64,000 nt of DNA from Erinaceus europaeus (Eukaryota > Chordata > Mammalia > Eulipotyphla > Erinaceidae). Of the stretch, positions 34,320 through 44,963 are shown piece by piece (position 1 is the stretch's first letter; each line of letters opens with the position of its first letter). Position numbers and translations under genes: made by a program. The notes beneath the pieces are model-generated. The model was not told the DNA's origin, ran no database searches, and saw only the letters and a program-made list of their open reading frames with translations. The stretch lies in contig NC_080179.1 in assembly GCF_950295315.1 (NCBI RefSeq), positions 67,449,961 to 67,513,960 of the forward strand, given 5' to 3'.

Positions 34320-35405
34320 TTTTTTTTAAAAAAAAATAAATGTTAGTAATAAAAATCTAAAGAAATCAGTCTTCATAAATGTTTAGAGCACTACTGGTCA
34401 GAATCTGTATTGTACACTGTAATTGCAAGATAACTGTGAAGCTAGAGAATGCATGGCATCAGTTTGCCTAGTCATGAATCTGTAAGTATACCACCTGAGA
34501 ATTCATATTTCAAAGAAGCATCTTTGGTGCTTAATTGCACGGTGCTTCAAGGTTCACTTCTCGCATTTACATTCTGCTGGGATGCATGTAATGTAAGGTT
34601 TTACATAGCTGTGGATGTACCTCTGTGTTTATGTGTGTCATGGAAGCTTTAAAGTAATTTTAAATATTTAGTAGCCAGATTGGCAAGTATCTTAGTTTTT
34701 CATAGACTTTTGTAAACAGTATTTTTAATTAATGATCTGTTCATTAATCTGTAGAAAACTAAGCCGAATAGCTGCAGTGATTATTTCTAATCAGGTGATC
34801 AGATACCTTTCCTTTAAAAATATCCAGGCCCTGTACCCCCCCCATCCTTTTCAATCACAAAAGGAATAGGCTTAAGCAAGACTGATACAACACTGCCCCA
34901 AGGGTTTTTGGTGTTCACCTGCAACTCTGATCTACTCTAAATGACCAAAAGGACCAGTGATGATGCTAATACAAAATAATACTGACGTTTGCTTTAGGAA
35001 TCCATGGTGCTAAAAGAGTAGATGTACTCAAGTTGTGACACCATAACATCCATATCGTGTTTTCTAACTCCTAGTCTCAGGATGACTGTAAAAGATCAAA
35101 GGAAATCAGAGTCGAATTCTTTCAGCAAAGAAAATATCTTGGATAACATCAGTTCTCTTTGAAGGTCATCTTTCCTTAAATACCCCCTCTGCTAAGTTTC
35201 ACTAAGGTAGTGTAGAGTACTGATTGGGTAGTGTAAGTGATAAGGGGATTTTATTTTATTTTATTTCTAGATTTTTTTGAGGACAGAATATTTACCTAGT
35301 TGGTTTGTGTAATTTTGACATTCAAAGACAATTCAAATGTAATCAGCTGTTTGTATGCTTGGACCTGAGGCCTCAGGCATGCATGATCTAACTGCTCTAA
35401 GTCTG
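34320..35405. other. Unique DNA with higher sequence complexity
   Basis: About 1 kb free of recognised repeats. Contains the inverted pair attaatga / tcattaat (34728-34748), a homeodomain-like motif. No exon called. Confidence 0.4.
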
Positions 35406-35409
35406 TGTG

Positions 35410-35752
35410 TTCTTTTCTTTTTTCTTTTTCTTTTTTTTTTTTTCTTTTGCCTCCAGGGTTACCGCTGGGGCTCAGTGCCTGCACTATGAAGGGTGCCTAC
35501 ACTATGAATCCACAGTTCCTGGTGGCTGTCTTTTTCCATTATTGTTTTTGTTGTTGCTGTTGTTGCTGGTGAACAGGACAGAGATAAATTGAGGGGCAGC
35601 TAGAGAGAGACAGAGAGACACCTGCAGACCTGCTTCACTGCTTGTGAAGTGATCATCCTGGAGGTGGGGAGCTGGAGGCTGAAACCTGGATCCTTGCACA
35701 GGTCCTTGTGCTTTGTACTATGTGGACTTAACTTGGTGTGCCACTGCCCAGC
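35410..35752 (-). repeat. tRNA-SINE family A, long form with internal duplication
   Basis: Minus-strand copy in which the 3' module word 'gcctgcactatgaa' is duplicated as 'gcctacactatgaa' 22 bases on. Head ends near 'ccactgcccagcc'. Confidence 0.85.
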
Positions 35753-35784
35753 CTGCTACATTTTCATTCTTTCTTTATTTATTC

Positions 35785-35985
35785 CTTTGGTTGGTTGTTT
35801 TACCAGATCATTGCACAGTCCTCTATAATGATGGTGCCAGACCTGGGACCTTGGAACCCCAACCAAGTCTTTGTATATTTATTATGCTATCTCTTCTGTA
35901 TAATTATTATGCTATCTCTTCTGTATAATTATTATGCTATCTCTTCTGTATAATTATTATGCTATCTCTTCAGTGCTCTCCCCCC
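35785..35985 (-). repeat. Family C SINE with 25-bp tandem expansion of its head
   Basis: Minus-strand family-C body (tggtgccagacctgggacc). The head segment 'attattatgctatctcttct' plus GTATA repeats about four times with an exact 25-bp period (starts 35881, 35906, 35931, 35956 for 'attatgctat'). Confidence 0.85.
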
Positions 35986-36219
35986 CCCCCACATTCTTAT
36001 TTCAGATATACGGAGGTTGACAGGAGGAGAGGGAAATAGAAATAAAAAGGTAGAGACCACAGCATCAGTTTTCCTAGAGCCATGACACTCTTGTGTTGAA
36101 CCACATGCAACCCAAACCCTCAAATATAATCAATTTTTTTTAAAAAAGGAAAATACTTTCTATGGCAGGATAAATATTCTTCTAGTATTGAATTAAAGTA
36201 TTTAAACTTATGTTTCTAG

Positions 36220-36415
36220 GGCCAGGGAGGTAGTTCAGCAGTTAGAGTGGATACATTCTGTGCCTCAACTCTTGGGTTGAGCTCCCAGCATCACCTGGGA
36301 GCTCTCAGTGGAGTGAAACTTTGATGACTGTCACTCCATTTCACTTTCCTCTCCTCTCTTTGTTTTTCTGTGTCTTTGTCTCTATGAATGTAAAATAAAA
36401 ATTATACTGGACTAC
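36220..36415 (+). repeat. tRNA-SINE, fourth head type
   Basis: Head agggaggtagttcagcagtt, B-box-like gggttgagctccc, then CT body and 'taaaataaaa' tail. Head resembles the copy at 22988. Confidence 0.65.
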
Positions 36416-36547
36416 ACTTAAGTACTGTCATAGATGCATTAACCCTGGCTTCATTCTCTAGAACCATGTTTAAAAAAAAACTGCACTTGAAAAATATTTT
36501 CATAGAAGCTAAATATCCAGATAAAATAAGCACAATCAAAAACATGG

Positions 36548-36765
36548 GACTGGGACCAGGCCATGGTAAAGCAAGTGAAGCACACAAGTTAGCAAGCATA
36601 AGGACCGAGGTTCTATCTCTGGTTCCTACCTACGGTGGAGAGTAGTGCATGCTTTATAAGAGGCGAAGCAGGCTGTAGGTCTCTCTCTCTCCTTTCCATT
36701 CTCTCCCCTTTTCTTCCCCTACTTCTCTTTGTCTCTATGATAATAAAGTAAAATTTTAAAAAGTT
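36548..36765 (+). repeat. tRNA-SINE family B
   Basis: 'aagcacacaagttagcaagc', degraded B box, 'ataagaggcgaagcagg', CT body, 'gataataaagtaaaat' tail. The next SINE inserted in its tail. Confidence 0.7.
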
Positions 36766-36779
36766 GAAAAGGAAAAGAA

Positions 36780-37058
36780 GGGGGTCGGGCGGTAGCACAG
36801 CGGGTTAAGCGCACGTGGTGCGAAGTGCAAGGACTAGTATAATGATCCGGGTTCGAGCCCTCGGTTCCTTACCTGCAGGGGAGTCGCTTCACAGGCGGTG
36901 AAGCAGGTCTGCAGGTGTCTGTCTTTCTCTCCCCCTCTCTGTCTTCCCCTCCTCTCTCCATTTCTTTGTGTCCTATCCAACAACAACGACATTAACAACA
37001 ATAATAATTACAACGACAATAAAACAAGGGCAAAAAAAGGGAAAATAAATAAAAAAAA
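36780..37058 (+). repeat. tRNA-SINE family A, 14-bp TSD
   Basis: Well preserved plus-strand copy (head tcgggcggtagcacagcggg) between perfect gaaaaggaaaagaa repeats (36766-36779 and 37059-37072). Confidence 0.94.
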
Positions 37059-37108
37059 GAAAAGGAAAAGAAATTATGGAACTTTATAACTTAGATAAAA
37101 ATATATTA

Positions 37109-37109
37109 C

Positions 37110-37168
<59 letters not shown>
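37109..37168. repeat. (AT)n microsatellite
   Basis: About 30 TA units. Likely length-variable. Confidence 0.95.
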
Positions 37169-37169
<1 letters not shown>

Positions 37170-37367
37170 CACAGAACTTTCTGATTTTTTGAAAGAGAAA
37201 ACTATATTGGTGCTGTTCGTTTTATAGAAAAGTCCCATGATGCACGTTTGCCCAAATTTATTAGACCATGTCACAGTGTTTGAACCTCTTTTTAATTTAC
37301 ATTTTAAATAAGGAAAAATATATCTAGAACCTCAAATTCATGATATTTCCCTGTGTTTGTCTTTTAG

Positions 37368-37461
37368 ATGTATATTGAAGATACCAGCTTCTGTATGTGG
37401 GAAGTAGATACAGAAGTTCTTATGGTTTACAGACAAAGTCTTTAGAAGATAGACACTCCAG
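37368..37461 (+). other. Candidate spliced exon (94 bp)
   Basis: Lies in unique DNA. On its left is a pyrimidine-rich tract ending in a splice acceptor (tgtgtttgtcttttag). On its right is a near-perfect donor (CAG then gtaagtaag at 37459-37470). Frame 1 begins with ATG and encodes 25 residues (MYIEDTSFCMWEVDTEVLMV, then YRQSL) before TAG; frames 2 and 3 stop early. So it could be a terminal coding or UTR exon, or an lncRNA exon. No neighbour exon identified. No match known to me. Confidence 0.4.
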
Positions 37462-37639
37462 GTAAGTAAGTAGCCCCATAAATAATCTCATTTAAATGGT
37501 TATGATTGCCAAGTTGTGATTTTGCTTACTGACCATGTCTAAATAACCTCATTAACTACATTCATTCATAGCCAGACCCACGTTTTTATGCTCCAATAAC
37601 TTCTGAACAGGAAATATTAGACTTTACATATAGCAGGCA

Positions 37640-37880
37640 ATTGATTAAGAAAAATGTAGATGCAAATAGTAGAACACACACATTACAGTGCATAAGGACC
37701 TGGCCTTACAGAGTACAAGGTCCTGGGTTCAAGCCCTGGTCACCATCTGCAAGGGGTAAGCTTCACGAGCCAGTTTCTTTCTACAGCAGTTTCTTTCTGC
37801 TTTCCTTCTCTATTTACCCCTTCCTTCTCAATTTCTCTACCTCTATCCAAAATAAATTAATTAAATATTAAAAATTACAT
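37640..37880 (+). repeat. tRNA-SINE family B, old copy
   Basis: 'cattacagtgcataagga', B box gggttcaagccctgg, CT body, 'taaattaattaaatatta' tail. A small duplication 'cagtttctttct' occurs in the body. Confidence 0.7.
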
Positions 37881-37959
37881 ATGTAGCTGTACTATAACAA
37901 CAAAAATTGACACACAGTATTATTATAGAAGTATATAACCCCAAGAATGATATTCATTA

Positions 37960-38910
37960 AAAGAACTTAAACAACAGATACTGTTGAGGCTATGCAGAAA
38001 AAGAAGTTCTTCTACACTGTTGTTGGGAATGCAAGTTGGTCCAACCCTTACAGAAGACAGTCTGTAGACTTCTGTGAGCACTAGAAATTGACTTGCTCTA
38101 CCACCTGGCAATTCCTTTCTTGATGATATGTCCAAAGGAAATAACTACACCCATCCAACAAAATCTATGTACAACTATGCTCATAACAGCAATATTTGTT
38201 ATAACCCAATCTTGGAAACAACCTAGATGTCCAGTGACAGAAAGTGTATAAACAATGGTATACTACTAGCTGTCAAAATGATGGTCACTTCATTTGCTTT
38301 ATCTATGGTGGAATTTGAAAGCATTGTGTTAAGTGAGATAAATCACAAAGTAAAGGACAAACGCTAGATGATCTTAGTTATAGGTGGAAATTGAGAAATG
38401 AACAAAAATGGACCTTGGACTGTACAGGTTCTACTACGCCAAAGCAAAATACTCTGTGGGGGGAGTGAATGAGAGGGGATAAAAAAAGGTCTAGGATGGG
38501 GGTCAGGCGGTAGCACAGCGGGTTAAGCGCACAATGTACAAAGCGCAAGGACTGGCATAAGGATACTGGTTCAAGCCCCTGGCTCCCCACCTGTAGGGGA
38601 GTCACTTCACAAGCTGTGAAGCAGGTCTGCAGGTGTCTATCTTTCTCTCCTCCTCTCTGTCTTCCCCTTCTCTCTCCATTTCTCTCTGTCCTATTCAACA
38701 ACGAAGGACATCAACAGCAACAATAATGGCTACAAGCAACACGGGCAACAAAAGGGGGGAAAATGGCCTCCAGAAGCAGTGCATTCGTGGTGTAGCACTT
38801 AGCCCTACCAATAACCCTGGAGGCAAAAAAAAAAAAAAAGTCTTGGATAGTGATATGCCCTTATACAGCAACCATATTGTAAACCACCAACCCTCAAATA
38901 AACTGGAAAA
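37960..38910 (+). mobile_element. L1 3' part on the plus strand, old lineage, split by SINE
   Basis: Plus-strand ORF2 C-terminal remnants ('gtataaacaatggtatacta', corresponding to the TMEYY region) and a 3' UTR ending accaaccctcaaataaactgg. A family-A SINE is nested at 38498-38839. One of only two L1 pieces in this orientation. Confidence 0.75.
38498..38839 (+). repeat. tRNA-SINE family A, long form, in L1
   Basis: Complete plus-strand copy including the 3' module (ggcctccagaagcagtgc) and poly-A. TSD gtctaggat / gtcttggat (38489-38497, 38840-38848). Confidence 0.92.
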
Positions 38911-38939
38911 ATGATATTCAGAGTTAAAAAGTAGTATGA

Positions 38940-39115
38940 GGACTGGGGAGACAGAATAATGGTTATGCAAAAGACTTTAATGCCTGAGGCTCCAAGGTCA
39001 CAGGTTCAACCCGCAGCTCCACCATAAACCAGAGCTGAGCAGTGCTCTGGTCTTTCTCTCTGTGTCTTTCTCTCTCTATAGCTCTGTCATTAAAATAAAA
39101 TAAAAATATAAAAAA
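38940..39115 (+). repeat. tRNA-SINE family C, full length
   Basis: Best plus-strand example: head gacagaataatggttatgc, B box caggttcaacccgc, cagagctgagcagtgctctg, CT body and (AAAAT)n tail. Confidence 0.85.
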
Positions 39116-39119
39116 TAAT

Positions 39120-39670
39120 ATGATAAAGTACAGTAATCTTTGTTTTTGAGAAAAAAAAGAATGAAGAGATAATACAACTTACTTAAAACTGAGCACAACT
39201 CAGTCAAACGTCCTTATTTGGGGTGAGAGGGAGAAAGAAAGCATAACCTCCCATGCAGGAACTTTTTTTTTTTTTACTCTGCTTTTCTTTATTCTTTTTT
39301 TAAGAATAAATACTAAGAGTCTATTTTTTTTTCCTCCTTACTTTATGGAGGGCAGTTGAATAATTTTGTTAGTTTTCTGTGCTACTATTATCAGAATTGA
39401 CTTGAGGCAATAAGTGATAATACTTATTTCTAATTCATTTCTGTGGTTATAGATGGTGTGATTTAGTTACTTAGAGCTGCTGTTTGTTCTCAGGGTTTTG
39501 ATTTTGTTCATTATTTTTATAGTGTCTTCATCTCTGTAATACAAAATCAAATCCTTCTGGTGAAAAAAAATTCTTTTTAATGTACATTTTACAATTAGAG
39601 AGTAGAGTTAATCACAATTATCAGTGCTTTGATACACTATCATCAATGTCTCATTCAAAACAGTTTATAT
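39120..39670. other. Unique DNA
   Basis: The 39360-39450 part weakly resembles an old mammal-wide repeat but I cannot name it. Confidence 0.35.
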
Positions 39671-39671
39671 A

Positions 39672-39750
39672 TTAGGTTGTCAGAGAAGTCATGATGCAGT
39701 TTTGTCTAGAAAAATGTGTCATGACTTTTCCAATGATGCGACGTTTATAT
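39672..39750. mobile_element. Mariner-like palindromic MITE
   Basis: About 79 bp. The left arm (taggttgtcagagaagtcat) is mirrored by the right arm read backwards (ggaaaagtcatgacacattt), centred on 'tctaga'. TA-rich flanks fit TA target sites. Length and palindromy recall MADE1-type mariner derivatives. Related copies: 31735 and 42230. Confidence 0.65.
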
Positions 39751-39754
39751 AGTT

Positions 39755-40190
39755 TGTTTCATCCTCATTTTCACTTCTGTGTTCCTAATTTTGACATTAT
39801 AAAGCTATTCTAACATGAAGTCTAATGCCTACTGCATTATTCTCTTTTGTTGATGTTTTATTATATGAGTATTCTTTTTTATGCATTCACGTTTAACGTA
39901 TTTTATATGACAATAAAAAAGAAAAAGAAGGATAACATTATCTATCTCTTATTCTAACAACTTTTTCAGGGTTCAGCTTATCCATACCTCTTATTCTGTC
40001 CCCTTTTCAATTCACATGGATAGAATTTTAAGTTTAGTGTTCCGTGTCTCTCATTCTGTTTCTTAGGATTTTATTTCACTTATCGCCCTATGTTTTATTC
40101 ATGATTTATGTTTCTGTTTTTGCATTGCTAATTATCTGTTGTATGATATTTCATAGTTAATAACCTCTGTGTATTATTAATTATGTATTA
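39755..40190. other. AT-rich DNA, possibly old L1
   Basis: No firm match. It leads into type-III L1 3' UTR at about 40195. Confidence 0.3.
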
Positions 40191-40194
40191 TTTT

Positions 40195-40423
40195 ATTAGT
40201 GATTTAATAATGATTTGTGAGATTAAGGTTATAGGAATGTAGTTCCATAACACTCCCACCAACAAGATGCTATGTGACCTGATAACCACCATATCTCTCA
40301 CAAAGTTTTAGAGTCAGTTTGGCTATTTGTTTTTTTTTTTTTTTTTAACATTCATGTGCTTCCATTCTCTATAATCTACATGTGAGTAAAAACCATCTGT
40401 TAGTTGCTTTGCACCTCCTTATA

Positions 40424-40465
<42 letters not shown>

Positions 40466-41455
40466 ATATCCCACAACATCTTTATCCAGTCATCCTCCAG
40501 TGGGTATTTCTCACAGGTGTAAAGTGGTATTTCATTTTTGTATTTATTTTCACTTATCTAATAATCAGTTACTTTGAGCACTTTTCTGTTGGTCCTCTGG
40601 GTTTCTTCCCCATGAGGATTCTGTCCTCTCTCCATTTTCTAATGGGACTGTTTGGTATTTTATTGTTTGAGTTTAGTGGCTCGTTATATATTTTAGTTAT
40701 TAGTTATTTATCTGATGTATGGCATATAAAACTCTCCTACAATTTTTAGGTGTCTTTCTTTTTTGCTGATGGTTCCCATTGCTGTGCAGAAGCTTTTCAA
40801 TTTGATGTAGCCCCGTGGTATATTGTTTGGTTTTGTTTTCCTTGCAGTTGGACTTGGAGTTGCCAAATGTTTTTAAAACCTACATCATAAATAATTCTGC
40901 CAGTGTTTTCCTCAAATATTTGATGGTTTCTGGTCTAATATCTAAATATTTGATCCATTTGGAGTTTACTTTTATACGTAGTGAAATGTGGTGCTCCAGT
41001 TTCAATATTCTGCACATTTCAACCCAATTTTCCCAACATGATTTTTTGTTTCTCCATGTTATATTTTTGCCTCTTTTGTCAAAAAGTACATATCCATAGG
41101 TGTGGGGACATTTCTGGCCTCAACTCTATTCCACTGATCTGTCTATTTGGTTTCAGTACCAGGTATTTTTGACAACAGTAGACCTGTAATATATATTGAG
41201 ATCAGGAAGTGTAATGCCTCATTCTTGTTCTTTACCTCAAGATTGCCTCGTGAGGTTTATTCTTAGATGTTTGATTGTTTATTCTGCTGTACTGAATGGA
41301 ATTGACTTCTAACTTGGTGTTTGAACAGAGGAATGCCACTGATTTTGTATGTTAATTTTATAGCCTGCTACATTACTGTATTGCTTAGTAATTTCCAGGA
41401 GTTTCCTGCTGAATTCTTTTGGATTTTCTATGTATGCTACCATATTATTTTCTTC
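40195..41455 (-). mobile_element. L1 old lineage (type III 3' end), degraded
   Basis: The 3' UTR (accaccatatctctcacaaa) matches 57645-57800. From about 40480 ORF2 C-terminal to mid-ORF2 sequence follows on the minus strand, full of stops. A (GT)n run (40426-40460) interrupts the join. Ends at a family-C SINE at 41455. Confidence 0.8.
40426..40460. repeat. (GT)n microsatellite
   Basis: About 17 TG units. Read in frame it gives a meaningless Cys-Val run. Confidence 0.95.
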
Positions 41456-41612
41456 TTTAAATACATTTATTCACTTAAGATAGTGGATAGGAGCAGAGAC
41501 AGAACCAGGTCATCATTCTGTCATATGCAATAGCAGGGATCAACCTTGAGACCTCATGCAAAGAGGACCCAATGTCTTGTCTACTGAGCTGAGGTACCTC
41601 CTCAGCCACTGA
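41455..41612 (-). repeat. Family C-like SINE, diverged
   Basis: Minus-strand 'gcagggatcaaccttgagac' (B box) and 'tctactgagctgaggtacc' head; resembles the fourth head type at 22988. Confidence 0.6.
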
Positions 41613-41619
41613 ACATTTT

Positions 41620-42225
41620 CCTTTTGAATTTTTTTTTTCAATTGCAGAAATGTAAAGTTGATTTGCAGAGTTTTTCTGATTTGAATTTCTTTAATTATAT
41701 AAGATTATGTAAGATTGAGCTCTGTTTTTATATTTTGCTATTTTATTTTCCATATTTAACACTGTAGCTACCGGGTTTTCCAATGTTTCTTTATTTTAAT
41801 TTCATTGATGAAATGAGGATACGAGTATTACTTCTGATTTCTGTGAAGAGCAAAAGAATAATGCAGACAGTACACTGTTTTGATTGTATTGTTATTTTAA
41901 ACTCAAAAGTGCTGAGTAAGTTTATAGAATTTCTCATACAGAGAAGTAATGATTTTGTTCTTATAGTCTCTTTATATATATTACATATAAAATTTTATTA
42001 TGGTAGTTTCCTTATCATCTTTCTTTTTATCTAATTCTACTGTATAAAAGTTCTGAATATTTGTCTCTTGTATTTTTCTGCTGTCAATTGTAAAATTACC
42101 TTCCAGCTACCTATGGAATTAAATGCTAATCTACTACTTTACTTATTCTTTTAAGATAGCACCATGCTGTGAACTAACTATATTACATATAGGAATCATA
42201 GTAAAACATGTTGACTTTTCTCAAA
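41620..42225. other. Unique AT-rich DNA
   Basis: No recognised feature. Confidence 0.4.
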
Positions 42226-42229
42226 TATT

Positions 42230-42306
42230 GAGGTGTTGGAAGAGTCATGATGCATTTTTGCATAGAAAAAATAGAAAACTATGTCATGAGTTTTTTTAAT
42301 TGGGCA
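42230..42306. mobile_element. Mariner-like palindromic MITE
   Basis: 'gaggtgttggaagagtcatg', 'atgcatttttgcatagaaaa', 'tatgtcatgagttttttt': same arms and centre as the copy at 39672. Confidence 0.6.
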
Positions 42307-42309
42307 TAA

Positions 42310-42600
42310 GGACTGTAATAATTTCTAGAGAAACAGAATCAGTAAGGAATAGATATCTACATATCTGCCTCTATATATAGATATAGATAGATCTACATAT
42401 ATTTTGTATGTATTTTCATACATACATAAAGATTTATTTAAGGAATTAGTTTGCACAACTATTAACTGGCAAGTATGAAGTTGGTAGGGCAGTCCAGCAG
42501 GCTGAAAACTCTTGGATAGGAGCCAATGCTTCAGTCTTGAACTACAATTTCTTCTTCACAGAAATACCAGCTTTGTGGGAGTTTTCTATTTTGTTTTGTT
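42310..42600 (+). repeat. Ancient mammal-wide interspersed repeat, family not named
   Basis: 'ctagagaaacagaatcagta', then 'gatttatttaaggaattag', 'ggcaagtatgaag', 'gcaggctgaaaactc' follow a motif order I know from many placental genomes, but I cannot safely assign the family. Confidence 0.5.
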
Positions 42601-42681
42601 TTGTTCTGATATCTCATCATAGTCATCTCTAGAGCTTGTTGGTCACATGGGACCCAGTGCTCCTAAAGGCAATTTCTCTCT

Positions 42682-42850
42682 CTCTCTCTCTCTTTTTGAC
42701 AGAGGTGGGAGGCAGAGAGGCAGAGAAACTTGCAACACTGTTCCACCTCTTGTGAAGCTCCCCCCTGCAGGCAGGTGGCAGATGGCAGGTGGAGACCAGC
42801 TCTTCAACCCAGGTACTCAAGTAAACTCTAGCTGGTGAGCTACCACTCAG
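42682..42850 (-). repeat. tRNA-SINE family B, old
   Basis: CT run, body (cacctcttgtgaagctcccc) with a duplicated GGTGGCAGATGGCA segment, and decayed head (gtgagctaccactcag). Confidence 0.65.
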
Positions 42851-42866
42851 CCTCAGCTTTGTTCTT

Positions 42867-43075
42867 TTTTTTAAAAAAAAAAAAACATTTTTTTAATCTT
42901 TACTTATTGGATAGAGACAGCCAGAAATTGAGAGGAAGGGGGAGACAGAGAGACACCTGCAGCCCTGCTTTACCACTTGTGAAGCTTTCCCCCTGCAGGT
43001 GGGGACCAGGGGCTCGAACCTGGGTCCTTGTGCACTGTAACATGTGCGCTCAACCAGGGCGCCACCACCCAGCCC
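42867..43075 (-). repeat. tRNA-SINE family B, 16-bp TSD
   Basis: Very well preserved minus-strand copy between perfect cctcagctttgttctt repeats (42851-42866 and 43076-43091). It landed at the 5' edge of the older copy. Confidence 0.95.
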
Positions 43076-43094
43076 CCTCAGCTTTGTTCTTAAA

Positions 43095-44300
43095 ATTATG
43101 TGTGGTTGGATGAGGGTCACACAGATTATATAGCATCGTCCAGGCTATGAACAGTAACACTTTCCATTAAAGTGAACGGATTACAGATGTCAACATCTAT
43201 GAAATTAATCCATAAAATACCTTCTTCGCAATAATTCGTGTTTAATGGAATAACTGTACCATAACCTATCTAGGTTGATATCTAAAACTGTTGCAAAGGG
43301 AAATGACATGACAGACTTTTGATGATAATTTTAAATGATCACTAGCATTTCTCTAGTGATACTTAAAAAATAATGATGATATGGGTCTAGTACTACGTTA
43401 AAAAGGGGGAAGGCTTGTTATCAGTGTAGTGTCTGGATTTCTTTACTGGCACAGTTCTGTAAAATGTATTTTCTAGGAGTGTCTACTCAAAATATCATAT
43501 ACATGTGTGAGTAAAGCACATCTCAGTATACAAAATATGAAAAAATAACAGAATGATTTGACATTGAAACAAGCATGCATATTTTCCAAATGAGTGTTAA
43601 ACCCTCCTCCAAAGTAAGCATCTTTGGAAATTAGATGTTTATCATGATATTCACATCCCTTAATATTTTGAACCTGTCTCATCTTCTAGAACTGCCTTCT
43701 GAGATTAACATGCATCCTTTGACTATAATGATATTTCCCTCCCTACAAACACTTTCTTAAATTTAATGTCCTAAGTGAGACCTTTCTGATATCATTGCTT
43801 GGTTTCTTTTTCCAGTAGCATTTACATTTTTGATGCATTATGTAATGTATTTATTTACTGTTTACCTACAAAACCAGGGCAGAAATTCTGTAGTCTAGTA
43901 CAGATTCACTGCCATCTATTATATAGTTACAAAATCTAGTTTTTATAACATTATAACATGAAAATCAAAATTGTTTTCAAGCAAAAATATGATCTTCTAT
44001 TTTAGCACAAAAGAAATAACATGTAATACATATATTAGCACACTATACAGGAAGCCATTCATAATGCAAGAACTTCTAAAGGAGTTGTTTTTATCTAGAT
44101 AGCTAATTTCATGTACTTTCTTTTTTACTTAGAGCCAGTTTTTCTGTGTTCTTTCTCACTTTTTCTCTCTCAATTTCTCTCTGTGGAGAACATCACTTTA
44201 CTTTCACTATTGGTGGTGCTGGGTGTGAGACATGGGATCTAATCATATTTTCTCAGTGCTAAAATGGTTAATAAATAAATTTAAAGATTTTACATACATA
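43095..44300. other. Unique DNA
   Basis: No recognised feature. Confidence 0.4.
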
Positions 44301-44309
44301 GATATATTC

Positions 44310-44425
44310 ACCAGGGTTATCACTGGAGCTTGGTGCTTGCACAAAGAATCCACAGTTGCCAGCAGCCATTTCCTTCCTTCCTTCCTTCTTACCTCCCTTC
44401 CTTCCTCATTCATTCATTCATTTTT
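44310..44425 (-). repeat. SINE A 3' module fragment plus (CCTT)n
   Basis: 'accagggttatcactggagc' to 'gaatccacagttgcc', then a CCTT-rich microsatellite and (ATTC)n. Body and head missing. Confidence 0.75.
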
Positions 44426-44429
44426 AGAT

Positions 44430-44660
44430 AGTGACATTATTTGTATATAGCTGTGACCCCAGTTGCTTCTGTTCTCCCTGGTCTAAGGTTTTAAGAGAGT
44501 CAACATATCAAAGACTCAGCCTATGTATTAAAAAGACTCAGACTGTGATATAAAAGGTTTGAGACATTCAATCAATTTTCCCCTCATATTAATTAAAAAG
44601 TGATTTATATGACTACCTATTTTAGGTATATTCTAATGGGCCTATGACTTTACTAATTTT
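44430..44660 (-). mobile_element. L1 type I 3' UTR fragment
   Basis: Matches 62590-62770 (attatttgtatatagctgtg, gttgcttctgttctccctgg). At about 44630 it continues with 'cctattttaggtatattcta', which in the 10-12 kb copy lies on the other side, so segment order is permuted. Confidence 0.75.
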
Positions 44661-44837
44661 TGCCTGAGCTCCATAGCTAACATGTAGGTGTGCTGAAAGT
44701 ATAGTCTGGGAAAATGGTATCAGAGGTGGGAAAAGGACTGGAAAGCTGGATTTGGATAGTGAAGAATTCTGTAAAACATTCAAAGCATTAGTATAGCCAT
44801 CTGGACCTGGGCTTTTGTGCTTGGAGAGATTTTTTTA

Positions 44838-44963
44838 AATTATTTTTTTATTAATTTTTTTATTTTTGAGAGAGATGCAGAGAGAGACACACACAGAGAA
44901 ACACCAGAGCACTGCTCAGCTCTGGCGTATGGTGGTGCGGGGGATTGAACCTGGGACTTAGGA
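44838..44963 (-). repeat. Truncated family C SINE with 16-bp TSD
   Basis: Tail, GAGA-rich body, 'cagagcactgctcagctctg' and B box; stops before the tRNA 5' part. TSD tggagagattttttta (44822-44837, 44964-44979). Confidence 0.88.

Noticed and set aside
36780..36860. tRNA-like sequence with good A and B boxes, considered as a tRNA gene.
   Set aside because: It is the head of a family-A SINE continuing into body, linker and A-tail with a TSD, and no pol III terminator follows the tRNA part. The same holds for all SINE heads here.
39340..39480. Possible old mammal-wide repeat ('tctgtgctactattatcaga').
   Set aside because: Similarity too weak to name from memory.
40426..40749. 107-residue plus-strand frame beginning with a Cys-Val repeat.
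   Set aside because: (GT)n read in frame, followed by antisense L1 sequence.
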